Assembly (NCBI GenBank): GCA_029248405.1
Contig: JAQWJJ010000016.1
Span: 1-64,000, forward strand
Source: Flavobacteriaceae bacterium
Lineage (GTDB): Bacteria; Bacteroidota; Bacteroidia; Flavobacteriales; Flavobacteriaceae
Direction of reading: 5' to 3'
DNA: 64,000 bases
The notes beneath the pieces were generated by a model. That model searched no databases and had not been told where the DNA came from. It saw nothing but the letters and a program-made list of their open reading frames with translations. A program made the translations under genes and the position numbers. This document shows positions 52,789 to 61,742 of the stretch, piece by piece; the first letter of the stretch is position 1; each line of letters opens with the position of its first letter.

Positions 52789-54462
52789 ATGAATTCACTT
52801 CAAGGACACACCAGGACCAGAGCTCAAGAAAGCTCTAACGCTATTGAACGCATTTATATCACGATGCGCCACCTCTTTAATAGAGGGTTTTATAAACCCA
52901 TGGGCGTCAGTGGCGCAGCGTTGCGTGAAGCATTGTTGACGCTGCGTCCTGAAATATATGGTTCAATTGCAGAAGAAAAAATTGAGCTTCGTGGCTTGGT
53001 TTATGTTATGGACCGCCTGCCTTACGGCATCGAGGAATGTCAATTTGTGAATTTGACAAGTGATGAGGGTTATGCCAAATCACATGTGAAGCCCATCATT
53101 CCCCCCAAACGCCGCCGCCATTGTTACCGTATAGACGACCAACAAATGAACATTGTCATCACTCGGGGGCGCAGTGAGATTTATGACATTCTGACCCACC
53201 TGACGTTTCTCTATATTGAGTCCCATAAGATTAAAAACCGCGTGCTTTCAAAAAAAGGAACGCAATGGGTGTTGAATAGAGACTGGGATAAATTGGCTGA
53301 GGCGGCACTCAAAAAAGGAACATTAAGCGAAACGCAAAGAGAGGTTGCAGTGATGCATGCGGCAAATTTTTTGGGAAGAACCTTTGAAGAAGTACAGGCT
53401 ATATATCACGAATTTGCTGTTGACACAGATACAGATCGTTTCTTGCGACTGGTCTATTTTTTGGGCAAGGGAGCCGTCGACGAGGTCACTAAGGAGGCCG
53501 ACAGAGAAATCACCTTTAGCCCTGTACTTCGGGAGCGCTTGGGTCATCACATTCACGGAGAGCGTTGGGCCAAACGCATCAAAGAAGAGCTCTTTATCAA
53601 AGGGCAATTGAGTCGTCCACTGCACATTATTAGCGCTAACATGCATAGTGTGATGAACACTCTTTTTGCCGAGGAAACTTTGCCAAAAGCACTTAAAGAA
53701 AAGACACAAAACGAGTGGTATGAGTATTTGAGCCAATCCCAAAATCAGGCCGCTCGAGACAAGGTCAAGGCCCATGCACAAAAAAACGGCATGACATATC
53801 TGGAGGACACCAGCCAAGCCAACATTGACGTGCAGATTTTTGATATGGCGGCAGTGATGCCAGACACCTATAGCAACAAGACAGCAGAAGCGCCAGTATT
53901 GATCGTCATGGATTATGCCTTTGGCGAACAAGCGTATGAGACGATGGACGAGCTTTTGAAGCCTTTTGTCCATGCAGGAAAATCATATTACCTGCCCGTT
54001 GTCTCCATTTCAATTATGGGCAAAGCAGGAATTCTTCAAGGAGGCAAGGGAGACATCATGATCCCAAAATCTCATGTTTTTGAGGGCACAGCAGACAACT
54101 ACCCATTCAAAAACAAATTAAAACTAAAGCACTTTAGCCAAGCCAATGCTTATGGCGGCGCCATGATCACAGTGCTCGGAACGTCTTTACAAAACAAGGA
54201 CATTTTGTCTTTCTTTCACAATTCTTCTTGGGATGTTATTGGACTAGAAATGGAAGGCGCACACTATCAAAAGGCAATTCAAGCGGCCTCGAAAATTCGC
54301 GGGAGCATTAGCCCAAGTGTTGCCGTGCGGTATGCCTATTATGCTTCAGACAATCCATTAGAAACAGGCAGTACTTTAGCCTCTGGTGGATTGGGCACAA
54401 CTGGTGTTCGCCCCACCTATTTGATCACTGAAAAAATCATGGAACAAATTCTCTCGACTTGA
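52789..54462 (+). CDS. Uncharacterised Bacteroidota protein with phosphorylase-like C-terminal motif
   Basis: The 557-aa protein is probably the family I recall as DUF6909; I could not verify the number. The N-terminal half has RAQESSNAIERIYITMRHLFNRGFYKP, PEIYGSIAEEKIELRGLVYVMDRLP and a TRGRSEIYDILTHLTFL helix. The C-terminal third resembles the nucleoside phosphorylase/nucleosidase fold: PVLIVMDYAFGEQ, a glycine-rich stretch, and GLEMEGAHYQKA (residues 485-496), where EMEGA is the substrate-binding motif of MTA/SAH nucleosidases. A role in nucleotide or sugar chemistry is possible but unproven. It precedes rfbB by 1 base. Confidence 0.6.
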   Translation: MNSLQGHTRTRAQESSNAIERIYITMRHLFNRGFYKPMGVSGAALREALLTLRPEIYGSIAEEKIELRGLVYVMDRLPYGIEECQFVNLTSDEGYAKSHVKPIIPPKRRRHCYRIDDQQMNIVITRGRSEIYDILTHLTFLYIESHKIKNRVLSKKGTQWVLNRDWDKLAEAALKKGTLSETQREVAVMHAANFLGRTFEEVQAIYHEFAVDTDTDRFLRLVYFLGKGAVDEVTKEADREITFSPVLRERLGHHIHGERWAKRIKEELFIKGQLSRPLHIISANMHSVMNTLFAEETLPKALKEKTQNEWYEYLSQSQNQAARDKVKAHAQKNGMTYLEDTSQANIDVQIFDMAAVMPDTYSNKTAEAPVLIVMDYAFGEQAYETMDELLKPFVHAGKSYYLPVVSISIMGKAGILQGGKGDIMIPKSHVFEGTADNYPFKNKLKLKHFSQANAYGGAMITVLGTSLQNKDILSFFHNSSWDVIGLEMEGAHYQKAIQAASKIRGSISPSVAVRYAYYASDNPLETGSTLASGGLGTTGVRPTYLITEKIMEQILST

Positions 54463-54463
54463 T

Positions 54464-55507
54464 ATGAGCACCTCAAAAAACATATTAGTAACCGGCGGTG
54501 CTGGATTTATTGGCGCCAATTTTGTTCAGTATTTTGTGGCCCATAGGGCCGATCACTTTGTGGTCCTAGACAAACTGACTTATGCTGGTGATATGCGCAA
54601 TTTGACGGGACTTGACCAGGCCAGCAATTATACTTTTGAGCAAGGCGACATTTGTGAGGCACAAAGGGTCAAAGAGTTGTTTGATAAATATAAATTCACC
54701 AAAGTCATTCATTTTGCAGCCGAATCCCATGTCGATAATTCAATTACCGGGCCAGGTGCATTTGTCCAAACCAATATTGTCGGCACTTTTGAGCTGCTGC
54801 AAGCGGCCTATAAGTTGTGGATGACCGGTCCTCAGGCTTTGCGGGAAACCTATAGTGACGCCCGATTTTTGCATGTTTCTACAGATGAGGTGTATGGCAC
54901 CTTAGGCGCGACCGGATTATTTACAGAAACCACGCCATATGCGCCTAACAGCCCCTATAGTGCGTCAAAAGCAGCCTCAGACATGTTGGTGCGGAGCTAT
55001 TTCCACACCTATGGGTTGCCAGTGGTCACGACCAATTGTTCCAACAATTATGGCCCCAACCAACACCAAGAAAAACTCATTCCTACCATCATCCGTAAGG
55101 CTTTAGCGATGGCTCCCATTCCAATTTATGGCGATGGACAAAATATCAGAGACTGGCTTTTTGTCTTAGATCATTGCAAAGGAATTTTTAAAGCCCTCGA
55201 AAATGGTCGTCTTGGCGAAACCTACAACATTGGTGGACGGAACGAGCGAAATAATCTATACATTGCAGCACTAATTTGTGGCGAACTAGACCGTTTACGC
55301 CCCAAAGACAATGGATCGTATAAAGATCAAATTACATTTGTCACTGATCGCCCAGGGCATGATTTTCGGTATGCTATTGATGCGGACAAAATTGAAACAG
55401 AATTAGGTTGGCGCGCCGAGGAAACTTTTGAAACAGGGATTGTCAAAACCATACAATGGTACCTTGACCACCCAGAAAGACTTGGATTAACAAGCGACGC
55501 TAAATAA
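54464..55507 (+). CDS. rfbB: dTDP-glucose 4,6-dehydratase
   Basis: RfbB makes dTDP-4-keto-6-deoxyglucose from dTDP-glucose, step 2 of dTDP-rhamnose synthesis. The 347-aa SDR protein has the NAD motif VTGGAGFIGANF, HFAAESHVDNS, STDEVYGTLG and the catalytic YSASKAASD. It heads the rfbB-A-C-D run. Confidence 0.97.
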   Translation: MSTSKNILVTGGAGFIGANFVQYFVAHRADHFVVLDKLTYAGDMRNLTGLDQASNYTFEQGDICEAQRVKELFDKYKFTKVIHFAAESHVDNSITGPGAFVQTNIVGTFELLQAAYKLWMTGPQALRETYSDARFLHVSTDEVYGTLGATGLFTETTPYAPNSPYSASKAASDMLVRSYFHTYGLPVVTTNCSNNYGPNQHQEKLIPTIIRKALAMAPIPIYGDGQNIRDWLFVLDHCKGIFKALENGRLGETYNIGGRNERNNLYIAALICGELDRLRPKDNGSYKDQITFVTDRPGHDFRYAIDADKIETELGWRAEETFETGIVKTIQWYLDHPERLGLTSDAK

Positions 55508-55513
55508 AAATTT

Positions 55514-56371
55514 ATGAAGGGAATTATATTAGCAGGAGGGTCCGGGACCCGACTTCATCCACTGACTTTGGCCGTCAGCAAGCAGTTGATGCCTGTTTAC
55601 GACAAACCCATGATTTACTACCCCCTCACAACTCTGATGTATGCAGGGATTCGTGAGATTCTGATCATTTCAACACCAGAGGACGTTCCTCTTTTCCAAA
55701 AACTCTTAGGCGACGGGTCGCAATTGGGCTGTTCTTTTTCCTATGCGGTACAAGAAAAACCCAACGGCTTGGCGGAGGCTTTTATCATTGGGGAATCATT
55801 TATTGGTCAAGACAAGGTTGCTCTAATTTTGGGCGATAATATTTTCTACGGCAGTGGCCTCAAAGAATTATTGCACGAAAACAATAATCCAGATGGCGGA
55901 GTTATTTTTGCTTATCACGTTCAAGATCCTGAGCGCTATGGAGTCGTGGAATTTGACCAACAGGGCAACGCCTTGTCTATTGAAGAAAAGCCCAAAAAAC
56001 CAAAATCTCATTACGCGGTGCCGGGCATTTATTTTTATGATAACGAAGTAGTCTCCATTGCTAAAACAATCCAACCAAGCGCGCGTGGCGAGTTAGAGAT
56101 CACCGCGATCAATAATGCTTACCTGAAAAAGGGCGCATTAAGTGTCAGGATTCTGGACAAAGGAACCGCGTGGCTGGACACCGGAACTTTTGCTTCATTA
56201 ATGCAGGCCTCCCAGTTCGTTCAAGTCATTGAGGCCCGTCAAGGACTCAAGATTGGCGCTATTGAAAAAGCCGCCTACAGAATGGGCTACATCAGCAAGG
56301 CGCAGTTACAAAAATTGGCCAAACCCCTTCTAAAAAGTGGTTACGGCAAACACCTCATGCATTTGGATTGA
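55514..56371 (+). CDS. rfbA: Glucose-1-phosphate thymidylyltransferase
   Basis: RfbA makes dTDP-glucose from dTTP and glucose 1-phosphate, step 1 of the pathway. The 285-aa protein has the nucleotidyl-transfer motif [31 protein letters not shown], the metal Asp in [21 protein letters not shown] and WLDTGT. Confidence 0.97.
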   Translation: MKGIILAGGSGTRLHPLTLAVSKQLMPVYDKPMIYYPLTTLMYAGIREILIISTPEDVPLFQKLLGDGSQLGCSFSYAVQEKPNGLAEAFIIGESFIGQDKVALILGDNIFYGSGLKELLHENNNPDGGVIFAYHVQDPERYGVVEFDQQGNALSIEEKPKKPKSHYAVPGIYFYDNEVVSIAKTIQPSARGELEITAINNAYLKKGALSVRILDKGTAWLDTGTFASLMQASQFVQVIEARQGLKIGAIEKAAYRMGYISKAQLQKLAKPLLKSGYGKHLMHLD

Positions 56372-56372
56372 T

Positions 56373-56918
56373 ATGACAAGAATAGAGAGTTCTTTACAAG
56401 ATTGTTTTTATGTCGCCCCCCCACAATTTAAAGACGCCCGAGGAGTTTTTTGCGAGACCTACAACCATCAGGCATTTCAGAAAGCCACAGGCCTAGAAAT
56501 CGATTTTGTTCAAGACAACCAATCGGTGTCGCAGTATGGGGTTTTGAGAGGGCTTCATTTCCAGAGAGGGCCGATGGCCCAAGCCAAACTTGTGCGCGTG
56601 GCGCATGGAGTTGTGTTGGATGTTGTGGTGGATTTAAGACCAAATAGCAAGACCTATGGCGCGCATTTTACGATTGAACTTTCTGCCGAAAATGGGCGAC
56701 AGCTCTTTGTGCCAAAGGGCTTTGCGCATGGTTTTGTCACTCTGAGCGAAACCGCGATTTTTTGCTATAAATGTGATGCCTTTTATGACAAAACCTCAGA
56801 GGGTGGCATTCGATACAACGACGCAACCCTAGCCATCGATTGGCATCTACCAAAAGAGGTTCTTTTGATTTCAGAAAAAGACAAGGAACTGCCGTTGTTT
56901 ACAGATTTAACCACATGA
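56373..56918 (+). CDS. rfbC: dTDP-4-dehydrorhamnose 3,5-epimerase
   Basis: RfbC epimerises C3 and C5 of dTDP-4-keto-6-deoxyglucose. The 181-aa cupin has DARGVFCETYN, QDNQSVSQYGVLRGLHFQ (catalytic His), VPKGFAHGFVTL and FCYKCDAFY. ATG 56373 lies 1 base after the rfbA stop. Its stop overlaps the rfbD start. Confidence 0.96.
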   Translation: MTRIESSLQDCFYVAPPQFKDARGVFCETYNHQAFQKATGLEIDFVQDNQSVSQYGVLRGLHFQRGPMAQAKLVRVAHGVVLDVVVDLRPNSKTYGAHFTIELSAENGRQLFVPKGFAHGFVTLSETAIFCYKCDAFYDKTSEGGIRYNDATLAIDWHLPKEVLLISEKDKELPLFTDLTT

Positions 56919-57766
56919 AACACGTTTTGGTAATTGGGGCCAATGGACAACTTGGCCAAAGCTTGCAACACATAACAGATCAATATGCTGAATGCGCCAT
57001 GATGTTTATGGGACGGGCGCAGTGTGACTTAGGGGATCCTCACCAATTAGAGGCAGTGTTTGCCCAAAACAATTTCGATTATTGTATTAACTCTGGCGCG
57101 TATACTGCTGTAGATCTAGCAGAAAAGGACCCTGAAGCCGCGTTCAAAGCCAACACCCAGGGCCCAGAGCATCTGGCTAAAATTTGTGCCGCACATCAGG
57201 TGACCTTGGTCCATATATCCACAGACTATGTCTTTGATGGCACAGCAACTGAGCCTTATGACGAATCCACCCCGACGGCCCCTATCGGCGTTTATGGCAA
57301 GAGCAAACAGGAAGGAGAGCAAGCCATACAAAATCACCTAAAGGAGCACTATATCATACGCACCTCTTGGCTTTACGGACCTTTTGGCAACAACTTTTTG
57401 ACCACAATGTTGCGTTTGGCGGGCCAAAACAAGGCGCTGACCATAACAACAGAGCAAATAGGCGTTCCGACAAGCACTTTGGACTTGGCCCGCGCCATCA
57501 TGGCCCTCATCTCCAAAGAAACAGCGCCTTATGGGGTTTATCATTATAGCAACGAGGGCCCCACGACTTGGTATGGATTTGCCAAAGAAATCTTTACCCA
57601 ATCGGGTCAAATTGACACGGTGCAACTTGCTAGTACCGAGTATTATCCTACTTTTGCAGAGCGTCCAAAATACAGCGTATTGGACAATCATAAATTTAAA
57701 TCAACCCTCGGGATTCCAGGACGCCACTGGCGTGAAGCGCTCTCAGAGGTCATGACGTTATTATAA
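56915..57766 (+). CDS. rfbD: dTDP-4-dehydrorhamnose reductase
   Basis: RfbD reduces dTDP-4-keto-L-rhamnose to dTDP-L-rhamnose with NAD(P)H. The 283-aa SDR has LVIGANGQLGQSL, STDYVFDGTA, the catalytic YGKSKQEGE, and TSWLYGPFG. ATG 56915 overlaps the rfbC stop (ATGA). Confidence 0.96.
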   Translation: MKHVLVIGANGQLGQSLQHITDQYAECAMMFMGRAQCDLGDPHQLEAVFAQNNFDYCINSGAYTAVDLAEKDPEAAFKANTQGPEHLAKICAAHQVTLVHISTDYVFDGTATEPYDESTPTAPIGVYGKSKQEGEQAIQNHLKEHYIIRTSWLYGPFGNNFLTTMLRLAGQNKALTITTEQIGVPTSTLDLARAIMALISKETAPYGVYHYSNEGPTTWYGFAKEIFTQSGQIDTVQLASTEYYPTFAERPKYSVLDNHKFKSTLGIPGRHWREALSEVMTLL

Positions 57767-57776
57767 TTCAATTCAT

Positions 57777-58751
57777 ATGGAAAAGCATTCTGAAGAAGTC
57801 GACTTGTTTTTTGTTCTTAAAAAGGTGAAAAATGTTTATCTGGGATGGCTCGCACGCCTCTACAGGTCTGCTCAATTCTTGAAGAAGCATTGGATTGCTT
57901 TGGCGGTCATTATTATTGGCGGGTTTTTTGCGGGTCAGTTTTGGCAACAATCATTACGACCAAAAAGAGAGGCCGTCATCATCGTTCAAAACAATTTCGG
58001 CAGCTCCAGTTATGTGTATAACGCCGTCGAGGTGCTCAACACGAAATGCAAGCAAGTCGATGAAGATTTTCTCAAACAATATGGCTTTAACGCAGAAGCA
58101 CCAGAAATTCAAGACATCACCATAGAGCCCGTAGTGAGTGTTATGGATCTTCTGAAGATCAGTGAGCCGAACGATCGCAATATTGACACCTATATTTCGA
58201 AGATAGAAATCGAAGAGGACTTAATGGTTTCAGAGATATTCTACCCACAATATCATTACCATAAAATCACTTTACGCAGCAACAGCAAAGACCCAAAGGT
58301 CATTGATAAAATCATGGCCTACCTCAACGCCAACACAACCTTTAGCACTATTCAAGAGGTTGTTGTGGCCGAGACAGAGTTACGTGTCGCGCGCAATAAC
58401 CAAACGATTGCAGATATTGATGCGCTCTTTCGGGAGTATTCAGGCAAAAATGATCGCGAAGCGCTCAAACGCTCAGACATCATCATGAAGATCGAAAACA
58501 ACAATCTTCACCAGCTCGTAGAAAAGAAGACAGAGCTCATTAAAGAAAATGCTGAATTATTGACAGAGCTCACTAAGTATGGTGCTGTGGTCACAGTGAT
58601 CAACAGCCCTAAGCTTTATATGGCAGCAGACTTTTTGGACAAGAAAAAGACCCTGGTTCCAGTAGGTCTTTTACTGTTGTTCTTCGGGTATTTTTGGATA
58701 AAAGGCCTTTATTTAAAGGGCAAAGCCTTTGCTGAGGACGCTGCGGAATAA
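57777..58751 (+). CDS. Wzz-like polysaccharide chain-length determinant family protein
   Basis: The 324-aa protein has two membrane helices flanking a periplasmic domain: about residues 40-58 (IALAVIIIGGFFAGQ) and 289-307 (LVPVGLLLLFFGYFW), with a helical coiled stretch in between. That is the Wzz/polysaccharide co-polymerase topology, though sequence motifs are weak and no kinase (Wzc) domain or gene follows. Alternatively it is an unrelated exporter accessory. It sits 10 bases after rfbD. Confidence 0.65.
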   Translation: MEKHSEEVDLFFVLKKVKNVYLGWLARLYRSAQFLKKHWIALAVIIIGGFFAGQFWQQSLRPKREAVIIVQNNFGSSSYVYNAVEVLNTKCKQVDEDFLKQYGFNAEAPEIQDITIEPVVSVMDLLKISEPNDRNIDTYISKIEIEEDLMVSEIFYPQYHYHKITLRSNSKDPKVIDKIMAYLNANTTFSTIQEVVVAETELRVARNNQTIADIDALFREYSGKNDREALKRSDIIMKIENNNLHQLVEKKTELIKENAELLTELTKYGAVVTVINSPKLYMAADFLDKKKTLVPVGLLLLFFGYFWIKGLYLKGKAFAEDAAE

Positions 58752-58814
58752 ATCGGGTTTCGTGCCGCAATCGCCACAAAGCATTTCTGCTTGCGCAGCA
58801 ATTTAAACCCCACC

Positions 58815-60119
58815 ATGACAAAACAACTATGCCAAAAACTTAAGACGAGCTCCCTAACAGGAAAGAGCTTTGGCGTGCTCGCTTTGCGGCTATTGGGCGT
58901 GGCTTTGTTTTTTGGACTTACGTTATATCTGACCAATGAAGTGCCAGCCTTTATTGTTGGTCAATATGATTTTAGCCGTGCTTTGTTATTGTTTGTCGGG
59001 GCAATTGCCTTGTTTGGCATGCAACAATCTGTGATATTTTATTCAGGATTTTTTGCGGCCAAAGACAACCTAGGGCAATTGCGCCAAGTATACAAGCAAA
59101 TGGTTTTGCTGGTTTTGGCAACGGCATTATTGCTGAACATTGGTCTTTATGGAGCAGCGCCCGTGCTCAATAAATTCACCTCAAAGCCAATTGACGAGAT
59201 TGCTTACCAGACTTTTTTTGGTTTAGCATTTTATGCTTTAACCATGTTGCACATCGATGTTTTGCGGGCCTTGGGCAAAATCTATTTATCTGAAATTTTC
59301 CGAAATATTCTGAGATATGCGCTGTTATTTGTCGCTGTAGTGGTGTTGGTGGTGACCGATCAAGCCCACCATCTTGTTACGGTTTTCTTATTGAATTTTG
59401 GCGTTTTGGCATTGGCATCAGGAGCACTGATTGTTTATTTTTTTGCCACTCCCCGCTTCCAGCCAAAAGACCGATCCCAAAAAGTCAATACCATTTCTAT
59501 ATTGAAGCGCTCTGCACCTATGGCCATCAGCGCCACGTCTTTTCTGCTCATGCAGAGCTTGGATGTTTTGATGCTTAAGCAGTTTACGGATTATGAATCA
59601 GTAGCGATTTACAGTGTAGCAGTAAAACTGACACTGCTGGTTTCAGTAGTTTTATCTTCTGTCAACACGGTGTTAGGTCCACAAATAGCTAAAGATTTTA
59701 ATCAAAAAAACACCTTAGCGTTGCGCCTGAAAATCAAAAAAAGCACCAGATTGATTTTCATTTCGACAACACCAATCATCATTGGGTTGGCATTATTGGG
59801 AGACCCTATTTTAGAGCTTTTTGGGGCGGGTTATAAGCAGGCAAATACCCCTCTTTTAATTTTACTTGCGGGTCAAATGATCAATGCATTTTGCGGCTCT
59901 GTGGGGGTTTACCTGAACATGACCAATAAGCAAACTACTTTTCAATGGATCATTGCATCGGCCGTTGTGGTCAACGTATTTTTGAATTGGATGTTGATTC
60001 CTCGTTATGGGATGCAAGGGGCGGCTATTGCAACGAGCGCCAGTATGATCATGTGGAATGTCACCGCCGTGCTCTATGTTTATTGGAAAGATAAAACCGC
60101 AACATTTCTGACATGGTAG
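58815..60119 (+). CDS. Polysaccharide flippase (Wzx/RfbX-like)
   Basis: The 434-aa protein has about 12 hydrophobic helices of the MATE/MOP superfamily, for example FLLMQSLDVLMLKQF, the substrate-cavity motif of polysaccharide flippases. It should flip lipid-linked glycan units across the inner membrane. A TTG at 58791 lies 24 bases upstream; ATG 58815 is chosen. It overlaps the sulfotransferase start by 7 bases. Confidence 0.88.
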   Translation: MTKQLCQKLKTSSLTGKSFGVLALRLLGVALFFGLTLYLTNEVPAFIVGQYDFSRALLLFVGAIALFGMQQSVIFYSGFFAAKDNLGQLRQVYKQMVLLVLATALLLNIGLYGAAPVLNKFTSKPIDEIAYQTFFGLAFYALTMLHIDVLRALGKIYLSEIFRNILRYALLFVAVVVLVVTDQAHHLVTVFLLNFGVLALASGALIVYFFATPRFQPKDRSQKVNTISILKRSAPMAISATSFLLMQSLDVLMLKQFTDYESVAIYSVAVKLTLLVSVVLSSVNTVLGPQIAKDFNQKNTLALRLKIKKSTRLIFISTTPIIIGLALLGDPILELFGAGYKQANTPLLILLAGQMINAFCGSVGVYLNMTNKQTTFQWIIASAVVVNVFLNWMLIPRYGMQGAAIATSASMIMWNVTAVLYVYWKDKTATFLTW

Positions 60120-61027
60120 ACCAAACCACAAAGCGTATTGATTTTTTTGTTGTGGGTGCTGCGCGCTCAGGAACGACATCGCTCTATCAATACTTGAGCC
60201 AACATCCGCAGGTGTATTTACCCCCGGTAAAAGAGTTGAATTATTTTTCTCAGGTCACGTCAGATCAATACCAAGATTATGAAGAACCTTTGCCCAACAA
60301 AACATACCACACAAAAATCATTCAGAGTGCAGAGTCCTATGACCGGCTTTTTGAGGGCGCCAGTGAAGGGTTGCTCAAAGGGGATGTAAGCCCCTCTTAT
60401 TTATGGCACCATCAGACAGCCAAAAGGATTGCTGAACATAATCCAAACGCTAAAATTTTGGTGACGCTCCGGCACCCTGTAAAGCGAGCGTTCAGCCATT
60501 ATTTAATGGCAAAAAGCGTGGGCTATGACCACAGCACATCATTCGAAAAGGCCATTGAGGCGCCGATCAAACCACACTGGGGAGGGGGCAACGCCTATTT
60601 AGAGTGGAGCGCATATGCTGGTCCGCTTCAGGCATACTATGACGCGTTTCCAGCCCATCAAATCAAAGTGTTATTTTTTGAGCACTGGATCAAAAATCAA
60701 GAGTCAACCATGAACCAGGTAGCGTCCTTCCTAGACCTTAGCCCCTTTGACGGATTTGACTTGGCGGACCAGCACAACCTCACCATGTCCTATAAGCATC
60801 AAAAAACACTGAACTTTTTTCGGGTCAAATGGGCGCGAACTGTGCTGCATGGCTTGTTTTCAGAGCCGCTGCGAAACAGCGCAAAGGCCATTTTATTTGG
60901 TGGAAAACCAACAGAGGAGACTCTGCCATTGATGTTGCAGCAGAAAATGGAATCGAAATTTGAGGCAGAGGCACGGTTAATTGAACAGCTTACCGGCAGG
61001 TCGCTTAGGGATTTATGGGGATTTTAA
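60113..61027 (+). CDS. Sulfotransferase domain protein
   Basis: The 304-aa protein has the PAPS 5'-phosphosulfate loop FFVVGAARSGTTSLYQYL and the 3'-phosphate motif VTLRHPVKRAFSHYLM of the NDST/Sulfotransfer_1 family. It should transfer sulfate from PAPS to a sugar hydroxyl or amine. No signal peptide. It is the first of two sulfotransferases in the cluster. Confidence 0.9.
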   Translation: MVDQTTKRIDFFVVGAARSGTTSLYQYLSQHPQVYLPPVKELNYFSQVTSDQYQDYEEPLPNKTYHTKIIQSAESYDRLFEGASEGLLKGDVSPSYLWHHQTAKRIAEHNPNAKILVTLRHPVKRAFSHYLMAKSVGYDHSTSFEKAIEAPIKPHWGGGNAYLEWSAYAGPLQAYYDAFPAHQIKVLFFEHWIKNQESTMNQVASFLDLSPFDGFDLADQHNLTMSYKHQKTLNFFRVKWARTVLHGLFSEPLRNSAKAILFGGKPTEETLPLMLQQKMESKFEAEARLIEQLTGRSLRDLWGF

Positions 61028-61040
61028 AGTATTTTAGAGG

Positions 61041-61730
61041 ATGATCAGTCACCAACATAACGCCATTTTTATCCATGTACCGAAGGTTGCAGGACAGAGT
61101 GTGGAACACATGTTTTTATCTCAGCTTGGTCTTGGGTGGGAAGATCGCTCAGCCCTCTTATTGAGACGAAAATCCACCACTGAAAAGGGCCCAGAACGCC
61201 TAGCTCACCTCACGGCGCAGCAATATGTTGGACTGGGTTATATCGACCAACAAAAATTCGATGCGTATTATAAGTTTTCTTTAGTTCGCGATCCCTACCA
61301 GCGCAGCTTGTCTTGTTATCACTTTTTGGGGTACTCGCGCATCATGAGTTTTGAAGCTTTTGCGACCAGGGTGCTGCCCAAAAAACTCCGCCAAAATGAG
61401 TTTTTTTTCAAGCCACAATACGACTATCTTTATGACCAAAGCGGGCAATTGTTGATAGATTTTGTTGGGAAATTAGAAAATTTGACCCACGATATTGAGG
61501 TCATCAAGGAGCAGTGTGGCATCCCTAATGCAGTACTGCCACATACAAACAAAGAAAAAGGCTCTTGGAAGCGCGTGCTGCGCGTTTTGTGGGGACAGCC
61601 GTTAATGGTGTTCCATCTTAAGCTTGGTCAAGACAAGGCCCCTAGAACTGTTGCCTTGACCCCTAAAGCCAAAAGAGCAATAGCCGAATTGTATCACAAG
61701 GATTTTGATGCCTTTAATTATGGGACTTAA
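61041..61730 (+). CDS. Sulfotransferase family 2 protein
   Basis: The 229-aa protein has a 5'-PSB-like AIFIHVPKVAGQSVEHMF, the 3'-PB FSLVRDPYQRSLSCYHF and the C-terminal LPHTNKEKGSW, the Sulfotransfer_2 (chondroitin/heparan 2-O-type) pattern. It lies 13 bases after the first sulfotransferase. Confidence 0.84.
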   Translation: MISHQHNAIFIHVPKVAGQSVEHMFLSQLGLGWEDRSALLLRRKSTTEKGPERLAHLTAQQYVGLGYIDQQKFDAYYKFSLVRDPYQRSLSCYHFLGYSRIMSFEAFATRVLPKKLRQNEFFFKPQYDYLYDQSGQLLIDFVGKLENLTHDIEVIKEQCGIPNAVLPHTNKEKGSWKRVLRVLWGQPLMVFHLKLGQDKAPRTVALTPKAKRAIAELYHKDFDAFNYGT

Positions 61731-61742
61731 AACAGGCAAATC

